Shown: positions 9,249 through 18,712 of the stretch, piece by piece
Layout of the letters: every line of letters starts with the position of its first letter
Numbering within the stretch: position 1 is the stretch's first letter
Assembly: GCA_034505795.1 (NCBI GenBank)
Contig: JAPDQM010000012.1
Coordinates: forward strand, 1-56,651
Reading direction: 5' to 3'
Origin: Thermofontimicrobium_A sp034505795
GTDB lineage: Bacteria > Zhuqueibacterota > Zhuqueibacteria > Thermofontimicrobiales > Thermofontimicrobiaceae
DNA length: 56,651 nt
Translations under genes and position numbers: made by a program
The notes under the pieces: generated by a model
Database searches by the model: none
The model's input: the letters and a program-made list of their open reading frames with translations, nothing else
Told to the model about the DNA's origin: nothing

Positions 9249-9852
9249 ATCGCTTCTCCTAATAAATAAAACATCTAAATTTAATAAATTTTTTATGATT
9301 TTCCAAATGAAAAATGACTGATGCTCGATTATTTTACGACCTCGGGTGCAATTGGCTATTGGTTTCTTCCCAAACGCCAGCCACAAGCCAGCCCCCTACT
9401 TTCTCAGATAACATGAACTGCATGCGCGGCAAAATCACTGCGACCCGAGGCTAACAAACGAAGCTATTGAGACGGTTCAAGCCAAAACTAGCGAGGTGCA
9501 CACCAACCTCTAGGTTGGTTAGCATCACGTTCTAAGTACCAAGGTAACAAATTTTAGACATTGCTTCTGCTATCAAATGCTGCTATCCCAGCGGCAACGC
9601 TAACGCCATAAATGGAGCAAAAAGCAGTTTTCGCGCAGCGACAGTTTTAGCCAATCGCCCTCATTCATGTGTGTTCAAATTAAGCGCCAGACTTTTCGCT
9701 AATTGATGCATTACGGACTAGCAATTTATTACTTATCGCCTTCGCGCAACAAATAACTATAGTTCCGCAAACTATCCGCCGGCTAGTATCTATCTAACGC
9801 TTGAACAAGCATCTGGCTGGTTTGAGACCAATCATCAACGGCTGTTCGTTAA
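9249..9852. other. Long intergenic region between yebC and the SPOR lipoprotein gene
   Basis: About 600 nt without a supported gene. Bases near 9249-9300 are A+T rich and should hold the yebC promoter, but no clear -35/-10 pair is visible. A small perfect hairpin ACCAACC-TCTA-GGTTGGT lies at 9502-9519; it is not followed by a T-run, so it is not called a terminator. No tRNA-like fold was recognised. Confidence 0.6.
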
Positions 9853-10407
9853 CTATTCGTTGGGAGACTTCTGTTCGGTATTCGGCAGGGGACCTGAGGA
9901 TGACTTCAGCTTGATTTTGGTGCGTACCACCCAGGCATCTTCGAATCCCTTCTGGATGGCAATTTGCTGCAACTGATCTGCTTCCAAACGGGAGGCACAG
10001 TTACCAACCCGTACCTTGTAGTATGGCGCTTCATAAATGAGATAGACCTCTTCGTCGGTAAACTTGAGAATGGCATCTCGCTGCACCTGCCGCGCCTTGT
10101 CTTCCTCTGATACGGCGCAAATTTGCACCCGAAAACCCGCCGCCACTTCTGCCGGTTGCAGGTTGCTGCTGGATTGAGCAATCGCTTCATCGAGGGGATT
10201 GGTTTTGGTCTCGCTAATAATGGTTTTTTTGACCTTCAATTCCTCATCGTCCAGCACCAGCGGATCAAAAAATTCATTAATGATGCCAGCTCTCTTGTCA
10301 GCATCACCAGGACGCCCACTATTGTTGGCCAGATTACTAGAGCTACTGCAAGCCAACCACACGCTAATCAGCATCAATAGGCAACCAAAAACGATGTAGT
10401 TTTTCAT
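9853..10407 (-). CDS. Putative lipoprotein with C-terminal SPOR domain
   Basis: SPOR domains bind denuded glycan strands of septal peptidoglycan, so a cell-wall or division role is likely. The 184-aa product begins with a lysine, a hydrophobic stretch and a cysteine (ISVWLACSSSS) that resembles a lipoprotein signal, placing it in the periplasm. Residues about 90-165 (from GFRVQICAVSEEDKARQV to EDAWVV) form the SPOR fold with the typical YYKVRVGNCASRLEADQL segment. The linker between is Asn/Ser/Glu rich. The ATG follows AAGGAGTCGCTCG. It has its own consensus promoter (10470-10498) and is divergent from the TPR gene. Confidence 0.85.
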   Translation of the reverse strand: MKNYIVFGCLLMLISVWLACSSSSNLANNSGRPGDADKRAGIINEFFDPLVLDDEELKVKKTIISETKTNPLDEAIAQSSSNLQPAEVAAGFRVQICAVSEEDKARQVQRDAILKFTDEEVYLIYEAPYYKVRVGNCASRLEADQLQQIAIQKGFEDAWVVRTKIKLKSSSGPLPNTEQKSPNE

Positions 10408-10469
10408 CGAGCGACTCCTTGGAAAAATTGATATTTTTTTTCTGCATTGTAATAGGCGGTTCGGTAATT

Positions 10470-10498
10470 AATATATTGAATAATCACCTGAATGTCAA
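10470..10498 (-). promoter_or_regulatory. Sigma-70 promoter for the SPOR lipoprotein gene
   Basis: Read on the minus strand: TTGACA (10498-10493), a 17-nt spacer, TATATT (10475-10470). The -35 is a perfect consensus and the spacing optimal. Transcription would start near 10463, giving a leader of about 55 nt before the ATG at 10407. Confidence 0.75.
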
Positions 10499-10694
10499 TA
10501 GAAAATTCACAGTCCATCAACACCGACAATCCAGGAAGTTGTTCGCGAATTACGATTTCATATTTGAAATGATGGCGCATCTGCAAATTTTTATTAAGAC
10601 GAATTTATATGATTTTATTATTAGTTATAAAATCTAATATTTCGATTTAATATATTTCATTAAAAGTTGTTTTGATAAATTATCATCTTTTCAC

Positions 10695-10723
10695 TTGACA
10701 TTTTAATTTAATTCCCTTATATT
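10695..10723 (+). promoter_or_regulatory. Sigma-70 promoter for the large TPR gene
   Basis: TTGACA (10695-10700), 17-nt spacer, TATATT (10718-10723). It points away from the SPOR promoter, leaving an A+T-rich stretch of about 200 nt between them. Transcription would start near 10730, giving a leader of about 180 nt with a GCAA-tetraloop hairpin (AACGGT-GCAA-ACCGTT, 10803-10818) and a short upstream reading frame. The remainder of 10408-10907 holds no other supported gene. Confidence 0.75.
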
Positions 10724-10855
10724 TCTGGAAACTAATTGCTTTCTACTATCTGATTCCATTGTAATTTATAATAGTTAGTTTAGCTATTCATGTAATAAAT
10801 AGAACGGTGCAAACCGTTTTTGACCGATATCCTTGCCTCCTTTTAGGAGATTTTG

Positions 10856-10882
10856 ATGAAGGCGGTACGTTACTGGATCTGA
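10856..10882 (+). CDS. Possible 8-residue leader peptide (upstream ORF)
   Basis: ATG at 10856 opens an 8-codon frame, MKAVRYWI then TGA (10880-10882). AGGAG lies 6 nt before the ATG, as good a ribosome binding site as any in the window. That AGGAG (10845-10849) is itself the right arm of a small hairpin with CTCCT (10837-10841), so access could be controlled. The frame ends 25 nt before the start of the TPR gene. Function is unknown; it may be fortuitous. Confidence 0.35.
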   Translation: MKAVRYWI

Positions 10883-10907
10883 TTAATCAGGAGTTTTGGA
10901 GGCACCC

Positions 10908-13862
10908 ATGAGTTTTACCATTCATTCAGCAGCACCCGGTATTAGACGCTGGGGGATCATTTTTAGTTCGCTCGTGTTGCTACAATTTTGCAGCAGCACA
11001 GTGTTATTGGCACAGGCAAGCGGCTGTTCTTCCGAGAAGAATACAGATCAGGAATACTATGCTCATCTTCTCGCCGAAATCAAAAAGGTAGAGTATGCCA
11101 CCCAATGTGCAAAGAATGCGGCAACAGCCTTTGCCGATTCCGCCTTTCTGCCGGAACTTTTGTTCCAATGGTCGGAATGGGAGGTCCAGCGCGAAAAGCT
11201 CTACTTCGAATTAGCGATGACCAAATATGAAGCGCAACTCAAGCGATTTGAACAAGGCAAATTGTCCCAGGAGCCATTGGAGCCGGTTTTAACTTACCAG
11301 AAAACCCTGGCCATCAATCATCAAATTCTGGAAAAGTTTCCTACGGTGCCTTTTCTGAATAAAGTCCTCTATCGTACCGGTATGTGTTTATTTGAGATTG
11401 GAAAGAAAGATAGCGCCAAGCAAATCTTTCACACCATCATCAGCCAATATCCTGATAGTGTCTATATGACCGAGGTCCTCTTCCGGTTGGGTGAATGCTA
11501 TTTTGATGAAGGCAATTACCAGGAAGCGGCAACTTATTATCAGCAAATTATGAAAGCCTGGAGCAGTCCATTTTTCGCCATGGCGCTGTATAAATTGGGC
11601 TGGTGTCATTATCTTACCAATAATTTCGCCGATGCTATCAGCGCGTTCTATTATCTGCTCAATGATATCAAAGTTATAGAAAAAATTGATCCCGAGCTGG
11701 TAGGAAAATCACAGGTCCAATTGAAAGACGAGATCATGGAATATATAGCGCTGGGCTTTAGTGATTTCGGTGGGGCAAAGACGCTATTCAATTTTACCAA
11801 CGAAACAGGAGGTTCTAACTACACCCCATTTTTGCTGCATAAAATGGGGAACATCTATCTGAAGCGTGATTTCTATGATGACGCAGTTGCCTCGTGTAAA
11901 TTGCTCATTGATAAATATAATTATTACCAAAAGCTGCCGGAAGTATTTCTGGTGTTGTTTTCCGCGTATGAAAAAATGGGCGATATGAATAGTGCGTTCA
12001 AATTGCACGATATGATTGTTCAGTATTGTGGTCCGCAGAGCAAATGGGCACAATTATACAAATCGCCTGAAGACAAACAATTGTTCGACTCAACGTTAAC
12101 GAAAATTGATTACCAAATTGCTGCGCCATTGATTAATACCGCCGACAGCCTATTTGCTACAAAGGAATATGGTGATGCCGCCAGCAAGTATGCGCAATTT
12201 TTAAAACTGTTTGCCAAAGATAAGCGTGCGGACCATGCTCAATATTGCCTGGCTGAGTGCTATTACAATTTAAATAACTTCCGACTAGCGGCCGATAACT
12301 ATCAACAAGTCGTTCAGAAATTTCCCCAGAGTGAATTGCGAGAAGATGCAGCCTACAATCATATCGTCTGCTATGATCAATTGCTCGCACAGGCCCATAT
12401 CTCCTTAGATGATAGCACAATCACTCTCAAGAATAAAGATATCAAGAATCTCGTGCTCGCTTGTAACAACTTTTTAAAATGGCTGCCGCATTCTGATAAA
12501 GAGCCAGAAATCCGGTTAAAGCTGGCCGAGATTTTTTATCGAACCCGCTCGTATGTCCTGGGCGAAAAATATGCGCGAGCCGCATTGGTCTCGATTATCA
12601 AGTACAATCACGGCAAAGAGCATAAAGCCAGCGCGCTGAATTTACTAACCCAAATTAGTTTCAAACAGGGGAAATACAAAAACACCGAAGTCTTTGCCAA
12701 TTTGCTGATCAAAGAAAACCCCGACTCGACCGAGTTAGTGGAAAAAAGCCGTCGCATGTTAGCCTCAACGACATTCAAGATCGGCGAACAACTCAAATCA
12801 AAGGGAAAAACCGAATTGGCAGCGACCAAATTTGAAGAAGCCGCCATCAAGGCCATTGATCCCGAAATTGCCGAGGCCTCCCTCTTTGAAGCTGCGGCTC
12901 AATACGAACAGGCAGGACAACAGCAGCGCGCCGTGATCAATTTTGAAAATTTCTGCAAAAAATATCCACAGTCCAAGCGAATCAAAGAAGCGATTTACCG
13001 AGCGGCGCTGCTGCGCGAGAAATTAGAACAATATCAGTTAGCTGCGCGGAACTATCTGGAGCTAAATCGATTGGCGGCTGACACACCAGAAGGCGCATCG
13101 GCGTTATTCAATGCGGGCCTCGCTTATGAAAAAGCCAAGGATTGGTTCTCCATGGCCGAGACCTTCAAACGTTATGTATCGACCTATGCATCAAAATCGG
13201 AAAATCTGTTGGAGGCGATGTTTAAAATCGCTTATGCCTATGAACAGAAAGGGATGACGCCCCAGGCCAATGCGCAATATCAGGCTATCCTTCGTCGGCA
13301 CGAGGATTTAAAAGCCGCAGGAGAATTTGCCGACGACTATTTTGCCTCGCAGGCCGCTTTTCGTTTGGCAGAAGTAAAACATGAGCAATTTACCCAAATC
13401 AAACTCAATCCGCCCTTGCAGGCCAATTTAAAAAAGAAACAGACCGCGTTCAATGAACTATTGAAAGCATACGTTGCTGTGGCCAAGTTCAATATCGCCG
13501 ATTGGTCGACCGCAGCATTTTATCGCCTGGGACTGGCATACGAAGAATTCAGTCAAGATATTTTGAGTTCTCCAGCGCCTCCCAATTTAAAAGGCGAGGA
13601 TTTGCAAACCTATTGGGCATCGATTAATCAGCAATGGGTAGTGCCGCTGCAATTAGAAGCGCTCAAATATTATCAAACCAATGATAAACTGGCCACGGAG
13701 CATAGTCTCAACAACGATTGGATAACCAAAACCCGTGCTCGGATTACTTTTTTGAGCAAAAAATTGAACACGGATGGCAACGTAATTTCGCCGATGGACC
13801 AGGTCAAAGAAGCTGCCACTACCGTGGAAACCAAAGCTCCGCCCGTACGACAGAAATTATAA
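10908..13862 (+). CDS. Large secreted tetratricopeptide-repeat protein
   Basis: A 984-aa protein with an N-terminal signal (positive RRWG, then hydrophobic IIFSSLVLLQF up to about residue 35) and TPR-like helical pairs almost throughout. Repeats recur with signatures such as LFRLGECYFDEGNYQEAA, AQYCLAECYYNLNNFRLAA and AIYRAALLREKLEQYQLAA, resembling YbgF/BamD-type TPRs with KYPQS/FPQSE spacers. It probably acts as a periplasmic scaffold; no catalytic motif is seen. ATG 10908 is chosen over an in-frame TTG at 10896 because GGAGG lies 5 nt before it. Transcribed alone from a strong promoter and closed by a strong terminator. Partner unknown. Confidence 0.85.
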   Translation: MSFTIHSAAPGIRRWGIIFSSLVLLQFCSSTVLLAQASGCSSEKNTDQEYYAHLLAEIKKVEYATQCAKNAATAFADSAFLPELLFQWSEWEVQREKLYFELAMTKYEAQLKRFEQGKLSQEPLEPVLTYQKTLAINHQILEKFPTVPFLNKVLYRTGMCLFEIGKKDSAKQIFHTIISQYPDSVYMTEVLFRLGECYFDEGNYQEAATYYQQIMKAWSSPFFAMALYKLGWCHYLTNNFADAISAFYYLLNDIKVIEKIDPELVGKSQVQLKDEIMEYIALGFSDFGGAKTLFNFTNETGGSNYTPFLLHKMGNIYLKRDFYDDAVASCKLLIDKYNYYQKLPEVFLVLFSAYEKMGDMNSAFKLHDMIVQYCGPQSKWAQLYKSPEDKQLFDSTLTKIDYQIAAPLINTADSLFATKEYGDAASKYAQFLKLFAKDKRADHAQYCLAECYYNLNNFRLAADNYQQVVQKFPQSELREDAAYNHIVCYDQLLAQAHISLDDSTITLKNKDIKNLVLACNNFLKWLPHSDKEPEIRLKLAEIFYRTRSYVLGEKYARAALVSIIKYNHGKEHKASALNLLTQISFKQGKYKNTEVFANLLIKENPDSTELVEKSRRMLASTTFKIGEQLKSKGKTELAATKFEEAAIKAIDPEIAEASLFEAAAQYEQAGQQQRAVINFENFCKKYPQSKRIKEAIYRAALLREKLEQYQLAARNYLELNRLAADTPEGASALFNAGLAYEKAKDWFSMAETFKRYVSTYASKSENLLEAMFKIAYAYEQKGMTPQANAQYQAILRRHEDLKAAGEFADDYFASQAAFRLAEVKHEQFTQIKLNPPLQANLKKKQTAFNELLKAYVAVAKFNIADWSTAAFYRLGLAYEEFSQDILSSPAPPNLKGEDLQTYWASINQQWVVPLQLEALKYYQTNDKLATEHSLNNDWITKTRARITFLSKKLNTDGNVISPMDQVKEAATTVETKAPPVRQKL

Positions 13863-13880
13863 TTTGCAGATTATTGCATA

Positions 13881-13920
13881 AAAAACGCCCGGTGCTTATT
13901 CAAACACCGGGCTTTTTTTT
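13881..13920. terminator. Bidirectional intrinsic terminator
   Basis: GCCCGGTG (13887-13894) pairs with CACCGGGC (13905-13912) around a 10-nt loop, followed by eight Ts on the plus strand and, read from the other side, by GTTTTTT. It separates the plus-strand TPR gene from the convergent oxidoreductase gene and can serve both. Confidence 0.9.
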
Positions 13921-14049
13921 GAGCAACACTTAAAAACTCGCAACAATTAGCTAACGGACAAGCCAAACATTATTACCGGTTGCCTGTTTGGCCCCATCAG
14001 CCATAAAAGCGCTGCAGTTAAGAAACCCGAACAGTGATAGCAACTCTCG

Positions 14050-16059
14050 CTAAGCAGCTATCGCCCGCTCGACAATTTCGATGATATCCAGCGCTATTAT
14101 TTTATCGGCCTTTTCCTTGTCCTTCAAACCATCGGTAAACATGGTCAGGCAGTAGGGACAGGCAGTGGCAACGGTATTGGCGTTTGATTGCAGTATTTCG
14201 TCAGTCCGAACATGGTTGATCCGTTGCCCAATGGTCTCTTCCAGCCACATTCGGCCACCGCCGGCACCGCAACAGAAACTGCGATTCCTATTGCGCTTCA
14301 ATTCGATGATGGAACTACGAGTTGTCGCCGCAAGCACGGCCCGCGGGACCTGGTAGAGGTCGGAATAGCGTCCCAGATAACAGGAATCGTGATAGGTAAT
14401 CTTGGCGCGGTTTTGGGGTACAAGTCGAAGTTGCCCCGCTTCAATCAGCTTTGCCAATAATTCGGTGGCATGCAACACTTCATACTTCCCGTTCAACTGC
14501 GGATATTCATATTTCAGTGTGTTATAGCAATGTGGACAAAATGTGATAATTTTCTGAACCCCTGCCTGATTAAAGGTTTCAATATTCATCTGCATCAGCG
14601 TCTGCGCCAGATATTCGTTTCCCAGCCGACGAGCGGTTTCACCACAACACTTTTCATCCGGGCCCAAAATTCCCACATCCACTTTTGCTGCTTGCAAAAT
14701 CTTCGCAAACGATATGGAAACCTTTTTGATGCGATCATCATAGGAACCGGCGCACCCCACGAACCAGAGATATTCGGCCGATTCGCCCTTGTCAAAACGC
14801 TTCACCGTTAGTCCATCCGCCCAATCGGCCCGGGAGGCAAAACCGATATTCCAGGGATTGAAATTGTTCTCCATGCCTTTGAACGTTGGATTCAGTTCGG
14901 CCGGGAAATCACTATCCATCAGCACCCGGTCGCGGCGCATTTCGACGATTTTATCAATATGCTCGATGAACACAGGACAGGCTTCCATACAGGCGCGGCA
15001 GGTAGTACAGGCCCAGATTTCATCCGCAGTTACGGCGGATCCGACCAGCGGAGGATAATTTTCCAGCGCTTTGCCAGCAAGCACTTTGCGACCATCATCA
15101 TTCAATTTGGCCAGCAAATCCAGAATGATTTTTTTGGGCGACAATGGCTTGCCACTTTGATACGCGGGACATTGATCCTGGCAGCGACCGCAACGGGTAC
15201 AGGCATCCAGGTCCAGCAGATGTTTCCACGTAAAATCGGTAATTTTGCCCGCTCCAAATGTCTCAACTTTTTCAAGATCCATGAATGGCAACGCGCCTTT
15301 GGGTGCATGGGAGCGGAAATAGATGTTCGCGCCCGAAGTGAGCAGATGGATTAATTTGGAAAATGGAATATAGGCTATAAAAGCAAACGCAGTTAATAGA
15401 TGAACCCACCAAAGAAAGCGGTGCCAGGCTTGTGCACTATCCGGTGAAAACAGCCCGGCAACCCATGAACCGACAACCGACCAAATTTCCCATTCGGGAT
15501 TCGTTGCCGCGATGCGCGATCCTTCAACCAGAAAGCCAACGACCAGAATAAACAATAGCCCGAGTAGAATAATGGCATCGTCTGCCAGGTTATTCAAACG
15601 CTCCGGCCGTTGTATGTACCGCCGAAACAGTGCAATCAGGACGCCGATAATCGCTACCACACCGGCGATATCCAGGACCAGCGAAAATATTTTATAAAAA
15701 TTGCCAATTAGAAACGATGATTGTCCCAGAATTAACCCCCAGACATCATAATCGAAGCTTACTACCAGCGTCCCAATAAAGAGAATCCCAAAGCCAATGA
15801 AAATGGACGCATGAATAAATCCTGGATATTTTTCTTTGATAATGCGCCATTGAAAAATGGCATATAACAACGTATCCTTAATACGCTGACCTGGGTTTGC
15901 AAATCGCTCGTTATTGACTTTGCCCAACCGCCAATGACGAATTCGTCGATAAAATCCATAGCCAAAAATTCCGAGCGCCAATATCATCAGAGGGTAAATG
16001 AGCCAATGAGCTGGAACATTCCAGAACACTTCCCTGGTGACAACGTCTGCTGGGGGCAT
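14050..16059 (-). CDS. Membrane Fe-S ETF:(mena)quinone oxidoreductase (DUF224 / HdrD-like)
   Basis: Takes electrons from reduced ETF and passes them to menaquinone in the cytoplasmic membrane; this DUF224 type is known from syntrophic and metal-reducing fatty-acid oxidisers. The 669-aa protein has about six membrane segments in residues 15-240 (NarI/cytochrome b-like, with histidines that could hold haem). Two 4Fe-4S motifs follow: CTRCGRCQDQCP (Cys 287-297) and CTTCRACMEACP (351-361). Two CCG domains come next, with CCGETARR/FCPHCYNTL and CCGAGGGRMW/ACPYCLTMF. AAGGATAAAATT precedes the ATG. Immediately downstream of etfBA, which fits the assignment. HdrD-like heterodisulfide reduction is less likely because of the ETF context. 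Confidence 0.88.
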   Translation of the reverse strand: MPPADVVTREVFWNVPAHWLIYPLMILALGIFGYGFYRRIRHWRLGKVNNERFANPGQRIKDTLLYAIFQWRIIKEKYPGFIHASIFIGFGILFIGTLVVSFDYDVWGLILGQSSFLIGNFYKIFSLVLDIAGVVAIIGVLIALFRRYIQRPERLNNLADDAIILLGLLFILVVGFLVEGSRIAATNPEWEIWSVVGSWVAGLFSPDSAQAWHRFLWWVHLLTAFAFIAYIPFSKLIHLLTSGANIYFRSHAPKGALPFMDLEKVETFGAGKITDFTWKHLLDLDACTRCGRCQDQCPAYQSGKPLSPKKIILDLLAKLNDDGRKVLAGKALENYPPLVGSAVTADEIWACTTCRACMEACPVFIEHIDKIVEMRRDRVLMDSDFPAELNPTFKGMENNFNPWNIGFASRADWADGLTVKRFDKGESAEYLWFVGCAGSYDDRIKKVSISFAKILQAAKVDVGILGPDEKCCGETARRLGNEYLAQTLMQMNIETFNQAGVQKIITFCPHCYNTLKYEYPQLNGKYEVLHATELLAKLIEAGQLRLVPQNRAKITYHDSCYLGRYSDLYQVPRAVLAATTRSSIIELKRNRNRSFCCGAGGGRMWLEETIGQRINHVRTDEILQSNANTVATACPYCLTMFTDGLKDKEKADKIIALDIIEIVERAIAA

Positions 16060-16211
16060 AATTTTATCCTTTCAATTGATTGGATTCAAAATTTACTTCT
16101 CAGAAATTGGCCAGACGTTTTAAGCGATCTCTCGTCAACGGCATTCATTTTCGTTGATTGCCATCAACTGCACAGTGTTCTCAGTGCATGAGACAGCCAT
16201 GCCTGCATAGG

Positions 16212-17198
16212 CTATTTTTCAATGATTTTTTTGAATTCTTCAGTTAACCTTGGTACCACTTCGAATAGATCACCGACGATGCCATAGTCCGCTCGCTGGA
16301 AGATGGGCGCCTCGGGGTCCTTGTTGATGGCCACGATACATTTGGATGATGACATTCCCGCTAAATGCTGAATAGCACCGGAAATACCACAGGCGATATA
16401 TAAGTTCGGTGAGACGGTTTTGCCTGTTTGTCCCACCTGATCCGAATGCGGTCGCCAGCCGGCATCGACCGCTGAGCGGGATGCGCCAACCGCGGCCCCC
16501 AACACGCTCGCCAGGTCCTCCAGGATTTTATAATTTTCAGGTCCCTTCATGCCCCGACCGCCAGATACAATGATATTGGCCTCGGTCAATTCGATTTTAC
16601 CACCGCCACTGGCGACAAACTCTTTCACCACGGCTTTGAGATCGGCGGCAGACACTGGCACACTGAGTGGCTCGACCACGGCGGTTTTCGAAGTATCGGG
16701 CGGCAATACAGCGAAGTTATTGGGCCGCAACGATGCCATTTGTGGCGTAGCCAGCAGTTCGTGCTCGGCTAAGACCTTGCCAGCATACATCGGCCGCAGC
16801 GCAAAAAGCCGGCCATTTTCTAATTTCAATTTCACACAATCCGTCGCCAGGCCCACGCCAAGATGGGCCGCTAATCGCGGACCTAAATCTTTGCCAAACG
16901 TCGAAGCGGGCAGCAAAATAATCTCCGGATCGACCTTTTTAGTTGCTTCCAAAATGGTCCTGGTGAAACCTTCTGGCGAGTAATTTTTAAAAATGTCGCT
17001 CTCACCGACCAAAACTTTATTGGCACCATAATGTGCCAGTTCAGCACTGAGGCCATTCATTCCCGAACCCAGCAGGACTACCACTAACTCGCTGCCAAGT
17101 TGATCCGCCAATCGTCGTGCTTCACTCACAACTTCAAAGGTTACCTTACGAAATACTCCGTTTCGCTGTTCTGCAATTGCCATCACTGCTTTAGCCAT
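16212..17198 (-). CDS. etfA: Electron transfer flavoprotein alpha subunit (complete, FAD-binding)
   Basis: Carries the FAD that accepts electrons from acyl-CoA dehydrogenase. The 328-aa chain has the N-terminal alpha/beta domain (residues 1-190), then the FAD domain from IVSGGRGMKGPENYKILED, with VGASRSAVDAGWRPHSDQVG, QTGKTVSPNLYIACGISGA and the closing GIVGDLFEVVPRLTEEF. The frame is open 14 codons upstream, but ATG 17196-17198 follows TGGAGGTTTCG and gives the normal start MAKAVMAIAEQ. Downstream partner of etfB; upstream of the membrane ETF:quinone oxidoreductase gene. A second, shorter EtfA copy is encoded at 19950-20561. Confidence 0.95.
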   Translation of the reverse strand: MAKAVMAIAEQRNGVFRKVTFEVVSEARRLADQLGSELVVVLLGSGMNGLSAELAHYGANKVLVGESDIFKNYSPEGFTRTILEATKKVDPEIILLPASTFGKDLGPRLAAHLGVGLATDCVKLKLENGRLFALRPMYAGKVLAEHELLATPQMASLRPNNFAVLPPDTSKTAVVEPLSVPVSAADLKAVVKEFVASGGGKIELTEANIIVSGGRGMKGPENYKILEDLASVLGAAVGASRSAVDAGWRPHSDQVGQTGKTVSPNLYIACGISGAIQHLAGMSSSKCIVAINKDPEAPIFQRADYGIVGDLFEVVPRLTEEFKKIIEK

Positions 17199-17352
17199 CG
17201 AAACCTCCAGATATTTATTTTGAAGCTTTTTCCATTTCAAACTTGATTTTACTTAAACAGAATTTTTGGTTGCTGCTTTTGCCAATCAAATCCAATTTCG
17301 CGGAATCGGACAACTGGCAGATTGGCGTATTTTGTGGTCCAAGAGTTTCCAA

Positions 17353-18102
17353 TTAGACCGCCTTCGCCTCTTCTCGCAGAAGCCGTACCAGTTCGGGGAC
17401 AGCATCTACGCCCTGGCCAACAATTTTACCGGCCTTACGAGTCGGGGGATAGTCAATATTCACGATCTGGATTTTGGGCGAATCAATGGGCACCAGTTTT
17501 TCCTGGATAACTTTCTTTTTGGCCATCATGATACCCCGCAGCGCTGGATAGCGCGGCTCATTCAGCCCTTTTTCAGCAGTAAATAAAGCGGGCAATGTCG
17601 CTTCGACCACCTCCATTCCGCCTTCTACTTCGCGTTTTACGAGCGCTTTGCCATTTTCCAATTTTAATTCTGAAATATAGGTAACGCAGGGGATATTCAG
17701 CAATTCCGCTACCATAGGCCCCACCTGCAAACTATCATCATCCACGCCCTGCTTGCCGGCTAAAATCAAATCGTGCGGCATGTCTTTGATGACAGCGGCC
17801 AGCGCTTTCGCCGTCGCCAGCGCATCCACTGCCTGCTCAGTTTTTACCAGCACTGCTTCGTCCGCGCCCATGGCCAGGGCACTCCGCAGCGCGGCGGTTG
17901 TTCGATCCGGCCCCACGCTGATAACGGTGACCGTGGTGTTGCCTTGCTTTTCTTTGATGCGCAATGCTTCTTCCACCGCATATTCGTCGTAGGGATTCAA
18001 AATCCAGTTGATATCGGTTGTATCGATTGATTTTTTATCGGCCCCAATTTTAATTCTCGTTTCCGTATCGGGGACCTGTTTGACGCAGACTAAGATATTC
18101 AT
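17353..18102 (-). CDS. etfB: Electron transfer flavoprotein beta subunit (canonical)
   Basis: Forms the ETF heterodimer with EtfA; beta binds AMP in non-bifurcating ETFs or a second FAD in bifurcating ones. The 249-aa product starts MNILVCVKQVPDTETRI, has NPYDEYAVEEALRIK near residue 36 and the nucleotide loop GKQGVDDDSLQVGP at 116-129. The ATG follows GAAGGAGGTTTC. That ribosome binding site directly abuts the stop codon of the Toprim-like gene upstream (stop at 18113-18115), so the junction is seamless and cotranscription with the defence-like pair is likely. A 154-nt gap separates it from etfA. Confidence 0.95.
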   Translation of the reverse strand: MNILVCVKQVPDTETRIKIGADKKSIDTTDINWILNPYDEYAVEEALRIKEKQGNTTVTVISVGPDRTTAALRSALAMGADEAVLVKTEQAVDALATAKALAAVIKDMPHDLILAGKQGVDDDSLQVGPMVAELLNIPCVTYISELKLENGKALVKREVEGGMEVVEATLPALFTAEKGLNEPRYPALRGIMMAKKKVIQEKLVPIDSPKIQIVNIDYPPTRKAGKIVGQGVDAVPELVRLLREEAKAV

Positions 18103-18112
18103 GAAACCTCCT

Positions 18113-18712
18113 TCAGATCGGTTTAAAAGCGACTAAAGCATTTATCATCTTCATTAAACTTGGAGAATTTAATGCCGCTATTTTAGCGTCCCAATAATCT
18201 TTGACAAAAACTGCAAGCATACCATTATAATCGGGTCCCTGTTGCGCACTGCTTCCTGGTTTAGGGACAATCGATTCTCGTATGGATCGAAATCTAGACT
18301 TGCGCGCTAGGTTTATTAAAAACTGCTTCGGGTCAGGCATTTCATCGACATTTAATGGAATTTGATTCTGATTTACGCCCAGATACTTAGCACAAGCGTC
18401 TCGATGAGCCAGTACCCAGGATTCCACCTCGCGAACCGCCACTCTAAATAACAGATTTGAATGCCTGGGAAAGGGCAGCCAATCTCTGATTAGAATCGGA
18501 GCACATTCAACACGATCAAGATCAGTCAAAACCAAAAATGGCGTTAGTCTGGCGGCATGGTTGAATGCTTTTATCTTTGTTTTTAAATAGCCATATCCGC
18601 CGTGACTGAAACATTTTCCAACCGAAAAACCAAATTGAGAAAAAACTTTTCTCAAAACAGCCTCATGCAAAGGATCTTCAAAGGCGAGATTGATACTGAG
18701 ACGCTCGCTCAT
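18113..18712 (-). CDS. Toprim-like / DUF4276-type predicted nuclease partner of an ATPase
   Basis: A 199-aa protein of a family usually found next to an ABC-type AAA ATPase. Motifs fit a Toprim-like acidic site: LAFEDPLHEAVLRKV (Glu 12, the usual Toprim Glu position), FLVLTDLDRVE (Asp 64/Asp 66, DxD) and VAVREVESWVLAHRD (Glu 95/97, Asp 105). A glycine-rich HGGYGYLK lies near residue 40. By analogy with split OLD nucleases and the PARIS AriA/AriB pair, it may be the effector nuclease released or activated by the ATPase. No experimental family function is known to me. It overlaps the ATPase gene by 4 nt (ATGA) and ends just before the etfB ribosome binding site. Confidence 0.65.
   Translation of the reverse strand: MSERLSINLAFEDPLHEAVLRKVFSQFGFSVGKCFSHGGYGYLKTKIKAFNHAARLTPFLVLTDLDRVECAPILIRDWLPFPRHSNLLFRVAVREVESWVLAHRDACAKYLGVNQNQIPLNVDEMPDPKQFLINLARKSRFRSIRESIVPKPGSSAQQGPDYNGMLAVFVKDYWDAKIAALNSPSLMKMINALVAFKPI

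Noticed and set aside
9502..9519. Hairpin ACCAACC-TCTA-GGTTGGT
   Set aside because: Perfect but short, with no T-run and no adjacent gene end; not a terminator.
13970..14000. GCCAAACA...TGTTTGGC inverted repeat beyond the oxidoreductase gene
   Set aside because: No T-run on either strand; the nearby bidirectional terminator at 13881-13920 explains termination.
16212..17198. Possibility that this etfA and the short etfA copy are fragments of one gene
   Set aside because: The first is full length with its own FAD domain, and 2.7 kb of intact genes lie between them.
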